Translations under genes and position numbers: made by a program
Assembly: GCA_002403075.1 (NCBI GenBank)
Contig: DHHB01000076.1
Coordinates: 5,591-11,430, forward strand
Source: a bacterium UBP1_UBA4783
Lineage (GTDB): Bacteria > Krumholzibacteriota > Krumholzibacteriia > Krumholzibacteriales > Krumholzibacteriaceae
Direction of reading: 5' to 3'
DNA length: 5,840 nucleotides
Shown here: in pieces, positions 1-5,840 of the stretch
How the letters are laid out: the number at the start of each line of letters is the position of its first letter
How positions within the stretch are numbered: the first letter of the stretch is position 1
The notes under the pieces: generated by a model
What the model saw: only the letters and a program-made list of their open reading frames with translations
What the model was told of the DNA's origin: nothing
The model's database searches: none

Positions 1-69
1 GAGACGCTCGGTACGGCGCGGGCCGCGGGAGGAAACCGGCTCGCCGTGGCGACGCTCCAGAGCAAATGA
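1..69 (+). CDS. C-terminal end of an upstream gene, possibly GGDEF-domain protein (partial)
   Basis: Frame 1 is open from the first base of the window to a TGA at 67-69 and gives 22 residues ending in AVATLQSK. The stretch TARAAGGNRLAVA resembles the last helix and strand of GGDEF (diguanylate cyclase) domains, where an A-[KR]-x-x-G-x-N-R-[VL] pattern is usual near the C-terminus; the preceding ETLG fits the 'AD.ALY' position. If so, the protein would make the second messenger cyclic di-GMP, but only its tail is here and the catalytic GG(D/E)EF motif lies outside the window. The stop lies 11 bases before the start of the TonB-family gene on the same strand, so the two are probably co-transcribed. 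The existence of a coding tail is fairly likely; the family call is tentative because so few residues are visible. Confidence 0.45.
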   Translation, partial: ETLGTARAAGGNRLAVATLQSK

Positions 70-70
70 C

Positions 71-75
71 GGGGG
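71..75 (+). promoter_or_regulatory. Purine-rich ribosome binding site of the TonB-family gene
   Basis: A GGGGG run followed by AATCC sits five bases before the ATG at 81. The alternative in-frame ATG at 66 has no comparable purine-rich sequence in front of it, and it overlaps the stop codon of the preceding reading frame. This favours 81 as the real start. Confidence 0.4.
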
Positions 76-80
76 AATCC

Positions 81-1004
81 ATGAACGCATACGCCTTGAC
101 GTACGAACTAGCGGCGATACAGGCGAGGACGAGGAAAGTGACGCTCGTGAGCCTCGGCGTTCACGCCCTGTTCTTCCTGCTCCTCGCCCTGCGCCATACG
201 ATCGTGCCTCCGCCGCCGGTGCTCACCGAGATCGCCTGGATAGACCCCGTGACGATCCCGATGCCGGTGCCGGCGATCACGGTGAAGATGCGCCCGACGC
301 TCGAGAGGACGGTGCCGTCCGCGCCCGCCCCGAACCCCGAGCACTTCGTGCGTAAAACGAGCGAGAGCGACTTCGCCCCTCGCCCGCAGGACCGGGAGGC
401 GACCGAAGACGTGCTGAGGCGCAAGCTCGTCGCGCTGGAGCGCACGGCGACCGCGCACGCCTCGATCGCGGAGGTCGCGGCGCCGAAGGTGCTCGGGCGG
501 CCGTCACTCGCGAGCGTCCCGAACGAGGGATCGAACGCGCGCGATGCCGTCGCGCTCACGCGCCGCGAGGGCTCGTCCACGGCTCCCGTCAATTTGGCGC
601 GAAGCGAGCCGCGCCGGGCGAGACCCGCGGCCCTGAGCTCGATCCCGGAGAAGGCCGTCGCTTCGGCGAAGATCGAGAAGACCGACTCTTCCGCGCGGCG
701 CATCATCGACGGGGCGACGCTCGTCGGCCCGGTCGCCGACCGCATGCTCGTCTCGTACCGCAAACCGGTGTACCCCGAATGGGCGAAGAGCGAGGGCGTG
801 GAGGCGACGTTGACCCTGTACTTCATCGTGCTGCCCAGCGGCGCCGTGAAGGAAAACATTTTCATCGAAAAAACATCCGGTTTCGGAGACTTCGACACAA
901 ACGCCATCGATGCGCTCGTCGCGTGGCGTTTCGAGCCGCTCCGCGGCGGCGAAACCGGCGAGCAGTGGGGATCGATTACGTTCAACTATCGGCTGGCGGG
1001 CTGA
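81..1004 (+). CDS. TonB family protein (energy transducer, C-terminal TonB domain)
   Basis: The product is a 307-residue TonB-type energy transducer. Members of this family sit in the inner membrane with ExbB/ExbD, span the periplasm and pass proton-motive energy to outer-membrane TonB-dependent receptors. A short cytoplasmic N-terminus (about residues 1-19) is followed by one membrane segment (about 20-42, VTLVSLGVHALFFLLLALRH), then PPPP and a long, low-complexity, Ala/Arg/Pro-rich periplasmic linker (about 43-215). The TonB C-terminal domain covers about 218-306, with the hallmark KPVYPEWAKSEGV, a strand YFIVLPSGAV, then GDFDTNAIDALVAWRFEPL and a closing FNYRL strand. The second glycine of the usual G-x-x-G-x-V stretch is replaced (GVEATLTL). 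The linker is richer in Arg/Ala than the classic Pro-Lys/Pro-Glu linker. No ExbB or ExbD is in the window, so partner and substrate are unknown. I prefer the ATG at 81 to the one at 66 because of the GGGGG before it. The protein could also be a TonB paralogue used for another envelope task. Confidence 0.88.
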   Translation: MNAYALTYELAAIQARTRKVTLVSLGVHALFFLLLALRHTIVPPPPVLTEIAWIDPVTIPMPVPAITVKMRPTLERTVPSAPAPNPEHFVRKTSESDFAPRPQDREATEDVLRRKLVALERTATAHASIAEVAAPKVLGRPSLASVPNEGSNARDAVALTRREGSSTAPVNLARSEPRRARPAALSSIPEKAVASAKIEKTDSSARRIIDGATLVGPVADRMLVSYRKPVYPEWAKSEGVEATLTLYFIVLPSGAVKENIFIEKTSGFGDFDTNAIDALVAWRFEPLRGGETGEQWGSITFNYRLAG

Positions 1005-1021
1005 CCGCCGCCCGACGGGAT

Positions 1022-1025
1022 GGAG
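1022..1025 (+). promoter_or_regulatory. GGAG ribosome binding site for the exported FlgD-Ig protein
   Basis: GGAG lies nine bases before the ATG at 1035. The other candidate start, ATG at 1020, overlaps this site and would put five extra residues (MERGI) in front of an otherwise normal signal peptide. The later start therefore fits better. Confidence 0.4.
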
Positions 1026-1034
1026 CGTGGAATC

Positions 1035-2006
1035 ATGCGTGCCGAGTATATACGGTTCATCGCGGCGATAGGAATCGCCGCCGTCGTCCTCTGTTCGTCC
1101 TCAGGCTCCCCGGCGTCGGCGGAGGAGAGAAAGGCGGCCACCGCGGGAAAGACCGCCGACAGCTCGATGGTGCTCAAGGGGAGCGAGGAAGGCACCGTCT
1201 TCAAGAGCCTCACGATCGAAGGCGAGGATAGAGTCCGCATCGAGTTCGAGCGCCCGTCGCTCTCGCTCGATCTCGATCCTCTCACGGCACCCGGCCTCGA
1301 CTGGGAGAGCACCAACGCCGTCCTCGGCCGGTGCAACATAGACTTTCTCTCTCCGCTCGTCGCCCTCTCCGCCATGGAGCGATCGCCCTACCTCGCGCGC
1401 CCGTGGCTCGAATCTTTCGCGACGGGCGACATCGTCCGGTTTCACCCCGCGCTCACCGACGTCGAGCGGTGGCGGCTCACGATCGCCGATTCGAGGAGCC
1501 GAAAGATCGCGGAGTTCGAGGGAAAGGGATCCCCGCCGAAGGAGCTCGGCTGGAACGGCCGCGCGACTGACGGGAACGCCATGCCCCCGGGTCTCACCTA
1601 CTCGTACGTCGTCGAGGCGTACGACCGCGCGGGGAACAAGCGCAACTTCGTCGGCAAGGGATTCTCGCTCCCCTCCTACGAGCTCGACACCGCGAAGGAG
1701 CTCGTTCTCCTCTTCTCGGGCGAGGGTCTCGCCGAAGCGCCATCGGGCCGCCGCGGCGACGAGGCTATCCCGCCGCCGCTCCTCCTCGACGCCGCGAGCA
1801 GGATCAATCAGGCGGGCCGTACCGACGGAGTCATTCGCGTCGCCGTGACGGCGCGCTCCTACAAGGAGGCGGACGCGCTCGCGAAACGCATCGGCGGCGC
1901 GATCGAGCCGCTCATCCTCGGCGATCCGAGCCGCATCCAGTACGCGGCGGACGTGCAGCCGGACGCGCCGGCCGGCGGAACGGTCGCGATACGCGTCGCA
2001 CGATGA
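1035..2006 (+). CDS. Exported protein with FlgD-like Ig domain and degenerate OmpA-like C-terminus
   Basis: I do not recognise a named family for this 323-residue protein. It begins with a signal peptide: MRAEYIR, a hydrophobic core FIAAIGIAAVVLC, then a SPASA-EE cleavage site near residue 29. The Cys in VVLC lacks a proper lipobox, so a lipoprotein is less likely. Residues about 45-99 form a beta-rich stretch with alternating hydrophobic strands (LTIEGEDRVRIEFERPSLSL). Residues about 145-212 match a FlgD-like/Ig fold: WRLTIADSRSRKIAEFEGKG, then W-N-G-R, PPGLTYSYVVEAYDRAGN. After it, an LLDAASRI helix, an IRVAVTA strand, a helix (ADALAKRIGGAIEPLIL) and a final TVAIRV strand follow the order of an OmpA-like domain, but the peptidoglycan-binding Asp and Arg residues are not evident. 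The gene starts 30 bases after the TonB-family gene, which suggests one operon and a periplasmic or envelope role. The ATG at 1020 is an alternative start. The coding call is strong; the OmpA-like reading is inference. Confidence 0.8.
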   Translation: MRAEYIRFIAAIGIAAVVLCSSSGSPASAEERKAATAGKTADSSMVLKGSEEGTVFKSLTIEGEDRVRIEFERPSLSLDLDPLTAPGLDWESTNAVLGRCNIDFLSPLVALSAMERSPYLARPWLESFATGDIVRFHPALTDVERWRLTIADSRSRKIAEFEGKGSPPKELGWNGRATDGNAMPPGLTYSYVVEAYDRAGNKRNFVGKGFSLPSYELDTAKELVLLFSGEGLAEAPSGRRGDEAIPPPLLLDAASRINQAGRTDGVIRVAVTARSYKEADALAKRIGGAIEPLILGDPSRIQYAADVQPDAPAGGTVAIRVAR

Positions 2007-2031
2007 TGCTTGCGAGGCCGCTGGATCATCG
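2001..2031. terminator. Inverted repeat spanning the stop codons of two convergent genes, possible bidirectional terminator
   Basis: CGATGAT at 2001-2007 and ATCATCG at 2025-2031 are perfect reverse complements around a 17-base centre. Within that centre GCG (2012-2014) can pair with CGC (2019-2021). The left arm contains the TGA of the rightward gene and the right arm contains the stop of the leftward gene. There is no T-run on either side, so this is not a classic Rho-independent terminator. It may be a weak shared stem-loop or a chance repeat. Confidence 0.3.
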
Positions 2032-5000
2032 AACGAGGAGCATCTTGCGTGTCTCGTTGACCCCCGCGCGGGTACGCAGGCGGGTGAAGTAAATGCCCGT
2101 CGAAACGGGGCGGCCGTTCTCATTCCTGCCGTCCCATACCGCTTCATAACGACCAGCCGGCCGGCCTCCATCGAACAGCACCCGCACCAATGCGCCGCTC
2201 GCGTCATAGACGGCCAATCGGATGACATCCGCCCGAGCGAGATCGTAACGAATGATCGTCGACGGGTTGAAGGGATTGGGGTAGTTCTGGTGGAGAACGG
2301 TGCGCTCGGGAGGATTCGGCAGCTCGCCCTTGCCGCTCTCCGCGAACTCGGCGCTCCCGACGACGAGCGCGAATCGAGCGTTATCCTCGGAAACGGCCTC
2401 CCGCCGCCCCGAATAGAACATATAGCTCCGCTCCTCGCGCACATCGATGCATCTGCCGAGATGCTTGTCGAGGAGATAGATGCTCGCCTCAGCGGGCGCC
2501 CCGTCGATCCCCCTGATCTCGAGCGTCACCTCGTCAGTGATCCCCGCCTCTTCGAAGTTCTTCGCCACGTCGAAGCGCCAGACGTGACCCCAAAGCTCCT
2601 CGTTCGCCTGAACGAATCCGAGCTCGGCCGGCGGCACGGCTTCATACCCCCCGCGGATATCGACGGCATAATCACCCCGATGCGTTTCCCACGCGCGATG
2701 AGGGAAATAAAGGGAAATCGCTCTCCCCGGACTCATCGGAGGTTCCGAGCGGTCGTGCCGATCCCAACCGCGCACGGCGCCCTCGCTCATCCCGGCGTGA
2801 TTGCCGGAGTCTTCGACACCGCAGCTCACCGCCCGAACTTCGAATCGCCAGTCGGAATGCGTAGCGCTCGCTCCAGAGGAGACCGCTACCGCGAGAGAGT
2901 CCTTCATCTCTGCCGCGGGCACGGCCTCCCTCGCGGGAATCCGCAATACCACGCTCGCGTCGCTCAGGTTCTTTACCCAATATCCGCCGAACGGCTCGAG
3001 AATCTGCTCATCCATCCGATAGCCCTTGTTGATCACCCATCCCACCGGCGGTTGCACCGTCGTCGATTCCGCATCCGCCATCTTTATCCCGTCGACCGTG
3101 ATCGAATCCCACGCAACGGGGAAGTTGAAAGGATTACCGACCATGTTCCACCCCGGCTCGAGCACAAGCGCATAGGCGCTGTCCGTCGCCGTGGAGAGCC
3201 CCCGCACCGGGGCGGTGCCGATCCGGTTCTTGCTCGCCGATATCAGCCAGAACGCCTTCCCGGGCTTCGGAACGAACTCCTGCCTCGCCGCCTCCGACAG
3301 CTCGGCGTACGACTTCGCGGCCGGAAGATAGCGATACGCGCGCCACTTCACCGGATCGTACGGCCCGAAGGCCGCCTGATCCGAGAGCAGCGCCTCGAGA
3401 GTCCCCGTGAACTCCGGCCCGAAATCGAGCGGCACCGAGACCATCCGATACGACCGCTCCGGGTACTGTCTCTCCTCGACGAGATCGGACACCGATATCC
3501 GGATGGCGTGGGGCGATCGATCGGGCGTGTGCGCCGGATCCGTCAGCGTCCTCGTGAGCGTTTGCACTTCGACCCAGTACTCGAGCCCCCGCGGGCCGAC
3601 GAGGCTGTCCGGGATAACGGCAAAGGGCAGCGGATTGCCGGCCTCGAGAGGAGACGACCGGCACACCGATTCCCCCCCGCGACGATGGTGGAGCGTGCCC
3701 TCGACGAACTCCGCACCGATGGGCAGAGACACCTGAACCTTGACGTCCCTTGCCTCGAGGAAGTCGGCCCCCGCGTTCGGCTGCGGCGCCGACATGATGC
3801 TCTGCGGAGCGGCAACCGCGCGCGAGAAGACCGAATCATCCGGCGCGCCTGGGGGATCGGTGGCAAAGACACCGCTGTTCTCCACTCTGATATAGTATTG
3901 CAGACCGCCTTCCGTAACGGCGTGGTCAGGGATCGTCGCTATGTAATTGTCCTTATACTTCGATAGCTGTACGCTGTCCTGAAATGCTGCTGAACTGTTG
4001 CCGGATCGATAAAAAACCCAGCCGCGCTCGATTCGAACTTGCGGAAGTGGCGTGGAAACGACCGTTACTGCTTGACCAAGCGGCAGCTCGGGGGCCGTGG
4101 AGAGCAGTTCGGTGCTTGTTTGCAGCGCCCGGATATCCGTCACGGTCCAAATCCTCCACAGAGCATTGAACGGATCGTTGCTTTCGATCGTCATGATGCC
4201 GCCGATAGCCGTTTGCAGCCGCGGCTCACAGAACACGGTGATATCGACTCGTTGCCCCGGTTCCAGAGGCATCGGAGCATCTTGATCAATCCTCATTTCG
4301 TTCGATGGCAAATCTATTCGTGTAATGTTCAGGCGCTCATTCCCGGTATTCGCAATTTCAATGTCCAGTGAAACGGTGTCGCCTACCGTTACGGTAGGAA
4401 AAGAGAGCCATGCAGTCGAAACGGTTGCCTGTGGATGATGGACATCGAGCGGGCCCAGTCGCTTCTGATAGGAAGCGACATGCTGGATGAACCCCGTTCG
4501 CCGGGGATTCGAGATTGCCCGCAATCGCAAGAAAGCGTTTCTTTGATCGAGCGGCACCTCCGAGAGGTCCCAATCAAATTCATAATCAATCCCCGTCGGA
4601 GATGTCGCGAGAGGACCGACATTCCGAACATATCCGACAATATCCGCGCGATGCCACCCAGCAGCCCATTGGCCCTCAAAATTGTATTTTACGGCAATCC
4701 AAAGGGGATCCGATTCGACATCGACCGCTTTCACTCTCACTCGATACAAATTCTTGTCTGCCGGCCATACCTGTACATCCTGCAGAAGGGCGCTGTTGTT
4801 CGGGAGATGGTTGATTGGCGTTGAGGTGTTCCCTCGAAAAACCGGGTTGCCTGCTCCAAGATAGAGAGCTGATAGCATGTAATCGGCGCCGCCGACGATG
4901 AGGTCGATATCCCCGTCGTTATCCACATCTCCCAAGGCGACGCTCTTCGTGTATCGTAACGAGCTGGACCATGCCGGAGCAGCCGAGAAGACCCCCCTTT

Positions 5001-5840
5001 CATTCATAAAGAGCGTGCTTCCCTGTCCATTGTTTCCACAGATAAGATCCAGATCCCCATCCCCATCGACGTCCCCCAGAGCAACGCTGGTCGTGGGCTG
5101 CTCGGGGCTCGTCCAGAAGGGTGTTGCGGAGTAAGAGCCCTCTTCGTTCAAATATGCGGTGGTGCTCCCAACGCCATAGAGCACAGAGCCTGAGCTTCCG
5201 CAGACGAGATCCTGATCTCCGTCGCCATCTAGATCTCCCAGGGCAATGCTTGTGACATAGCTCGAGGGCCATACCGTGGGAGAACGGGAGAAAACGCCGC
5301 CATTATTCAAATAGAAAACGATACCCGCATTATAGCCTCCGAGCACGATATCGAGATCCCCATCATTGTCTATATCTCCAAAAACGCCGCATTGAACATC
5401 CATGCTCGGGCTCGTCCAGGCCGGCACGGTTGAAAATACGCCGCCCTGATTCATAAAAAGTCCACTTGCCCGCCCAGGATACGCGCCATTCGCGCAGAGG
5501 AGATCGAGGTCGCCGTCACCATCGACATCTCCCAAGGCCACACCATATGTTTCTTGCGCCGGGCTCGACCATACGGGAGCGGTCGAAAAAACGCCCCCCT
5601 CATTGCGATAGAGCACGCTGCTCTCGCCATAGCGCCCGCAGACGAGATCCAGGTCCTCATCCCCGTCGACATCTCCCAATGCAATGCTCGTCGTCGATTG
5701 CTCCAGGCCGGACCACGCAGGGATAGTTGAGAAAGTGCCATTCTCATTCAGGAACAAGGTGGTGCTTCCGAAGTAGTTGCCGCACACAAGGTCGAGGTCT
5801 CCGTCGCCATCGATATCCCCTAGCGCAACACCCAAGGCAT
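2026..5840 (-). CDS. Large secreted multidomain protein: FG-GAP/VCBS repeats, Ig-like domains, FlgD-like/type A sorting-like C-terminus (5' partial)
   Basis: The frame is open to the window edge (codons before 5835 read Ala-Leu-Gly-Val-Ala-Leu-Gly-Asp), so the true start, signal peptide and promoter lie beyond 5840. Numbering from the codon at 5835, about 1269 residues are visible. Residues 1-336 hold seven FG-GAP/VCBS repeats with D-x-D-x-D-G-D-x-D calcium-type loops. Residues about 340-465 are an unassigned linker domain. Residues about 470-570 look like an ASH/HYDIN-type Ig domain (NTGNERLNITRI, LEPGQRVDITV, IESNDPF). Two diverged beta-domains follow at about 578-675 and 688-782. Residues about 790-970 form a YRMVSVPL...PGWNMVGNPFNFPVAW...GYWVKN domain, and about 995-1160 another beta-rich domain containing DSGNHAGM and WDRHDRSEPP. 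Residues about 1177-1269 carry NYPNPFNPSTIIRYDL and a FlgD-like Ig fold ending KMLLVR, like type IX secretion type A sorting domains. The protein is most likely exported and surface-attached or released; ligand and function are unknown. It converges on the + strand operon with a 19-base gap. GC content changes sharply near 3870-3900. Confidence 0.9.
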   Translation of the reverse strand, partial: ALGVALGDIDGDGDLDLVCGNYFGSTTLFLNENGTFSTIPAWSGLEQSTTSIALGDVDGDEDLDLVCGRYGESSVLYRNEGGVFSTAPVWSSPAQETYGVALGDVDGDGDLDLLCANGAYPGRASGLFMNQGGVFSTVPAWTSPSMDVQCGVFGDIDNDGDLDIVLGGYNAGIVFYLNNGGVFSRSPTVWPSSYVTSIALGDLDGDGDQDLVCGSSGSVLYGVGSTTAYLNEEGSYSATPFWTSPEQPTTSVALGDVDGDGDLDLICGNNGQGSTLFMNERGVFSAAPAWSSSLRYTKSVALGDVDNDGDIDLIVGGADYMLSALYLGAGNPVFRGNTSTPINHLPNNSALLQDVQVWPADKNLYRVRVKAVDVESDPLWIAVKYNFEGQWAAGWHRADIVGYVRNVGPLATSPTGIDYEFDWDLSEVPLDQRNAFLRLRAISNPRRTGFIQHVASYQKRLGPLDVHHPQATVSTAWLSFPTVTVGDTVSLDIEIANTGNERLNITRIDLPSNEMRIDQDAPMPLEPGQRVDITVFCEPRLQTAIGGIMTIESNDPFNALWRIWTVTDIRALQTSTELLSTAPELPLGQAVTVVSTPLPQVRIERGWVFYRSGNSSAAFQDSVQLSKYKDNYIATIPDHAVTEGGLQYYIRVENSGVFATDPPGAPDDSVFSRAVAAPQSIMSAPQPNAGADFLEARDVKVQVSLPIGAEFVEGTLHHRRGGESVCRSSPLEAGNPLPFAVIPDSLVGPRGLEYWVEVQTLTRTLTDPAHTPDRSPHAIRISVSDLVEERQYPERSYRMVSVPLDFGPEFTGTLEALLSDQAAFGPYDPVKWRAYRYLPAAKSYAELSEAARQEFVPKPGKAFWLISASKNRIGTAPVRGLSTATDSAYALVLEPGWNMVGNPFNFPVAWDSITVDGIKMADAESTTVQPPVGWVINKGYRMDEQILEPFGGYWVKNLSDASVVLRIPAREAVPAAEMKDSLAVAVSSGASATHSDWRFEVRAVSCGVEDSGNHAGMSEGAVRGWDRHDRSEPPMSPGRAISLYFPHRAWETHRGDYAVDIRGGYEAVPPAELGFVQANEELWGHVWRFDVAKNFEEAGITDEVTLEIRGIDGAPAEASIYLLDKHLGRCIDVREERSYMFYSGRREAVSEDNARFALVVGSAEFAESGKGELPNPPERTVLHQNYPNPFNPSTIIRYDLARADVIRLAVYDASGALVRVLFDGGRPAGRYEAVWDGRNENGRPVSTGIYFTRLRTRAGVNETRKMLLVR
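2029..2307 (-). other. FlgD-like Ig / type A sorting-like C-terminal domain of the large secreted protein
   Basis: The last ~93 residues contain LHQNYPNPFNPST, then IRYDLARADVIRLAVYDASG, VRVLFDGGRPAGRYEAVWDG, GRPVSTGIYFTRL and a terminal KMLLVR. This order of motifs defines the FlgD-like Ig domain seen at the C-termini of exported proteins in many FCB-group bacteria; in Bacteroidota the related type A domain directs type IX secretion and is removed at the cell surface. Whether this host has a type IX system cannot be seen from the window, so the export route is inferred. Confidence 0.85.
2926..3453 (-). other. 'MVSVPL...PGWNMVGNPF' beta-rich domain of the large secreted protein
   Basis: Residues about 795-970 read YRMVSVPLDFGPEF, then WRAYRYLPAAKSYAEL, PKPGKAFWLISASKNRIG, LEPGWNMVGNPFNFPVAW and FGGYWVKNLSDASVVLRIP. 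I recognise the block as one that often precedes FlgD-like C-terminal domains in large exported proteins of uncultured FCB-type bacteria, but I know of no demonstrated function. The two half-blocks (MVSVPL...FWLI and GWNMVGNPF...YWVKN) look like an internal duplication of one fold. Confidence 0.55.
3490..4104 (-). repeat. Two diverged tandem beta-domains within the large secreted protein
   Basis: Residues about 578-675 and 688-782 align with each other. The first has GWVFYRSGNSSAAF, then YIATIPDHAVTEGGLQYYIRVEN and TDPPGAPDDS. The second has GTLHHRRGGESV, then FAVIPDSLVGPRGLEYWVEVQT and TDPAHTPDRS. The shared frame is R-x-G, I-P-D, G-L-[QE]-Y-[YW]-[IV], then T-D-P. They look like Ig/Fn3-type beta-sandwich units produced by an old duplication, probably spacers in the secreted protein. 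The first unit lies across the point where base composition changes. Confidence 0.5.
4126..4428 (-). other. ASH/HYDIN-type Ig-like domain of the large secreted protein
   Basis: Residues about 470-570 show the pattern of ASH/DUF1573-like Ig domains: LSFPTVTVGDTVSLDIEI, then NTGNERLNITRIDLPS, PLEPGQRVDITVFCEP and GGIMTIESNDPF. In this family the NTG-x-x-x-L-x-I, PG and S-N-D-P elements are characteristic. Its role is structural in most known proteins; no specific partner can be proposed here. Confidence 0.6.
4828..5840 (-). repeat. Seven tandem FG-GAP/VCBS repeats (period about 144 bp, 48 residues)
   Basis: The leading Asp of the loop [DG][IV]D-x-D-G-D-x-D falls at residues 7, 55, 103, 154, 201, 255 and 303, giving spacings of 48, 48, 51, 47, 54 and 48 residues. 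The consensus unit is [VI]ALGDVDGDGDLDLVCGN followed by a hydrophobic strand (STLFMN), then GGVFS-x-x-P-x-W-[ST]S. Such repeats build calcium-binding beta-propeller blades as in integrin alpha chains, and seven units would suit one propeller; further units may lie beyond the window edge. Copy 2 has Glu in place of the loop Gly (DGDED), copies 4 and 7 have DNDGD, and copy 5 has DGDQD. Similarity is also clear at DNA level, for instance in the CATCTCCCAA-type segment recurring every 141-162 bases. Confidence 0.9.

Noticed and set aside
161..985. Open frame of 274 codons on the - strand opposite the TonB-family gene
   Set aside because: The + strand encodes a clear membrane segment and TonB C-terminal domain; the antisense product is Ser/Ala-rich without motifs.
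1035..1125. Lipoprotein signal for the exported FlgD-Ig protein
   Set aside because: The Cys in AAVVLC is preceded by Leu instead of Gly/Ala and lies at the end of the hydrophobic core, whereas SPASA-EE gives a good ordinary cleavage site.
2156..2165. Ten-base palindrome GCCGGCCGGC
   Set aside because: It lies inside the FlgD-like domain coding region (GRPAG) and is explained by GC-rich codons; no sign of regulatory use.
1101..2444. Open frame of 447 codons on the - strand, antisense to the exported FlgD-Ig gene
   Set aside because: It crosses the convergent junction and overlaps two well-supported genes; the protein is low-complexity and Arg-rich, as in antisense shadows of GC-rich genes.
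2290..3966. Open frame of 558 codons on the + strand, antisense to the large secreted protein
   Set aside because: Its translation is Arg/His/Pro-rich with no recognisable domain, while the opposite strand has continuous domain motifs through the same region. Long antisense frames are expected in high-GC coding DNA, and this one fades where GC falls.
4011..4016. Run of six A (T6 on the coding strand) as a possible frameshift or slippage site
   Set aside because: The reading frame gives consistent domain sequence on both sides (RGWVFYRSG), so there is no sign of a shift.
5833..5840. TTG at 5835 or ATG at 5840 as the start of the large - strand gene
   Set aside because: The TTG lies within an ongoing FG-GAP repeat and the frame stays open before it; the ATG is in a different frame that stops after six codons. 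The gene is simply cut by the window edge.

Overview
The window reads as a piece of chromosome from a GC-rich Gram-negative bacterium, most plausibly an uncultured lineage of the wider FCB group (Eisenbacteria-, Krumholzibacteria- or Latescibacteria-like). This assignment is inference. It rests on a TonB-family protein, which implies an outer membrane, and on a very large exported multidomain protein. That protein carries FG-GAP/VCBS repeats and ends in the FlgD-like 'NYPNPFNP...' C-terminal domain typical of secreted proteins in those lineages. There is no rRNA, tRNA, mobile element or CRISPR array, and no gene-free stretch longer than 300 bases.

Left part (1-2006, + strand): a compact run of co-directional genes. 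Bases 1-69 are the last codons of an upstream gene whose tail resembles the end of a GGDEF (diguanylate cyclase) domain. Eleven bases after its stop begins a TonB-family energy transducer (81-1004). It is followed after 30 bases by an exported protein (1035-2006) with a signal peptide, a FlgD-like Ig domain and a C-terminus that looks like a degenerate OmpA-like fold. The tight spacing suggests one operon serving the cell envelope.

Right part (2026-5840, - strand): one convergent gene fills the rest of the window and runs off its right edge, so its N-terminus and promoter are not visible. The 1270 or so visible codons encode, in order: seven FG-GAP/VCBS calcium-type repeats, an unassigned linker domain, an ASH/HYDIN-type Ig domain, two diverged tandem beta-domains, a 'MVSVPL' domain, another beta-rich domain and the FlgD-like/type A sorting-like C-terminal domain. 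Base composition drops from about 65% GC in the C-terminal half to about 47% in the N-terminal half, changing near 3870-3900 inside the first tandem beta-domain. This suggests a mosaic surface protein with a conserved export cassette and a variable front end.

The two convergent transcription units are separated by 19 bases. A perfect 7-bp inverted repeat spans both stop codons and could form a shared stem-loop. I found no clear new biological system. The most interesting points are the composition break within the large gene and the TonB / FlgD-Ig / OmpA-like gene pair.
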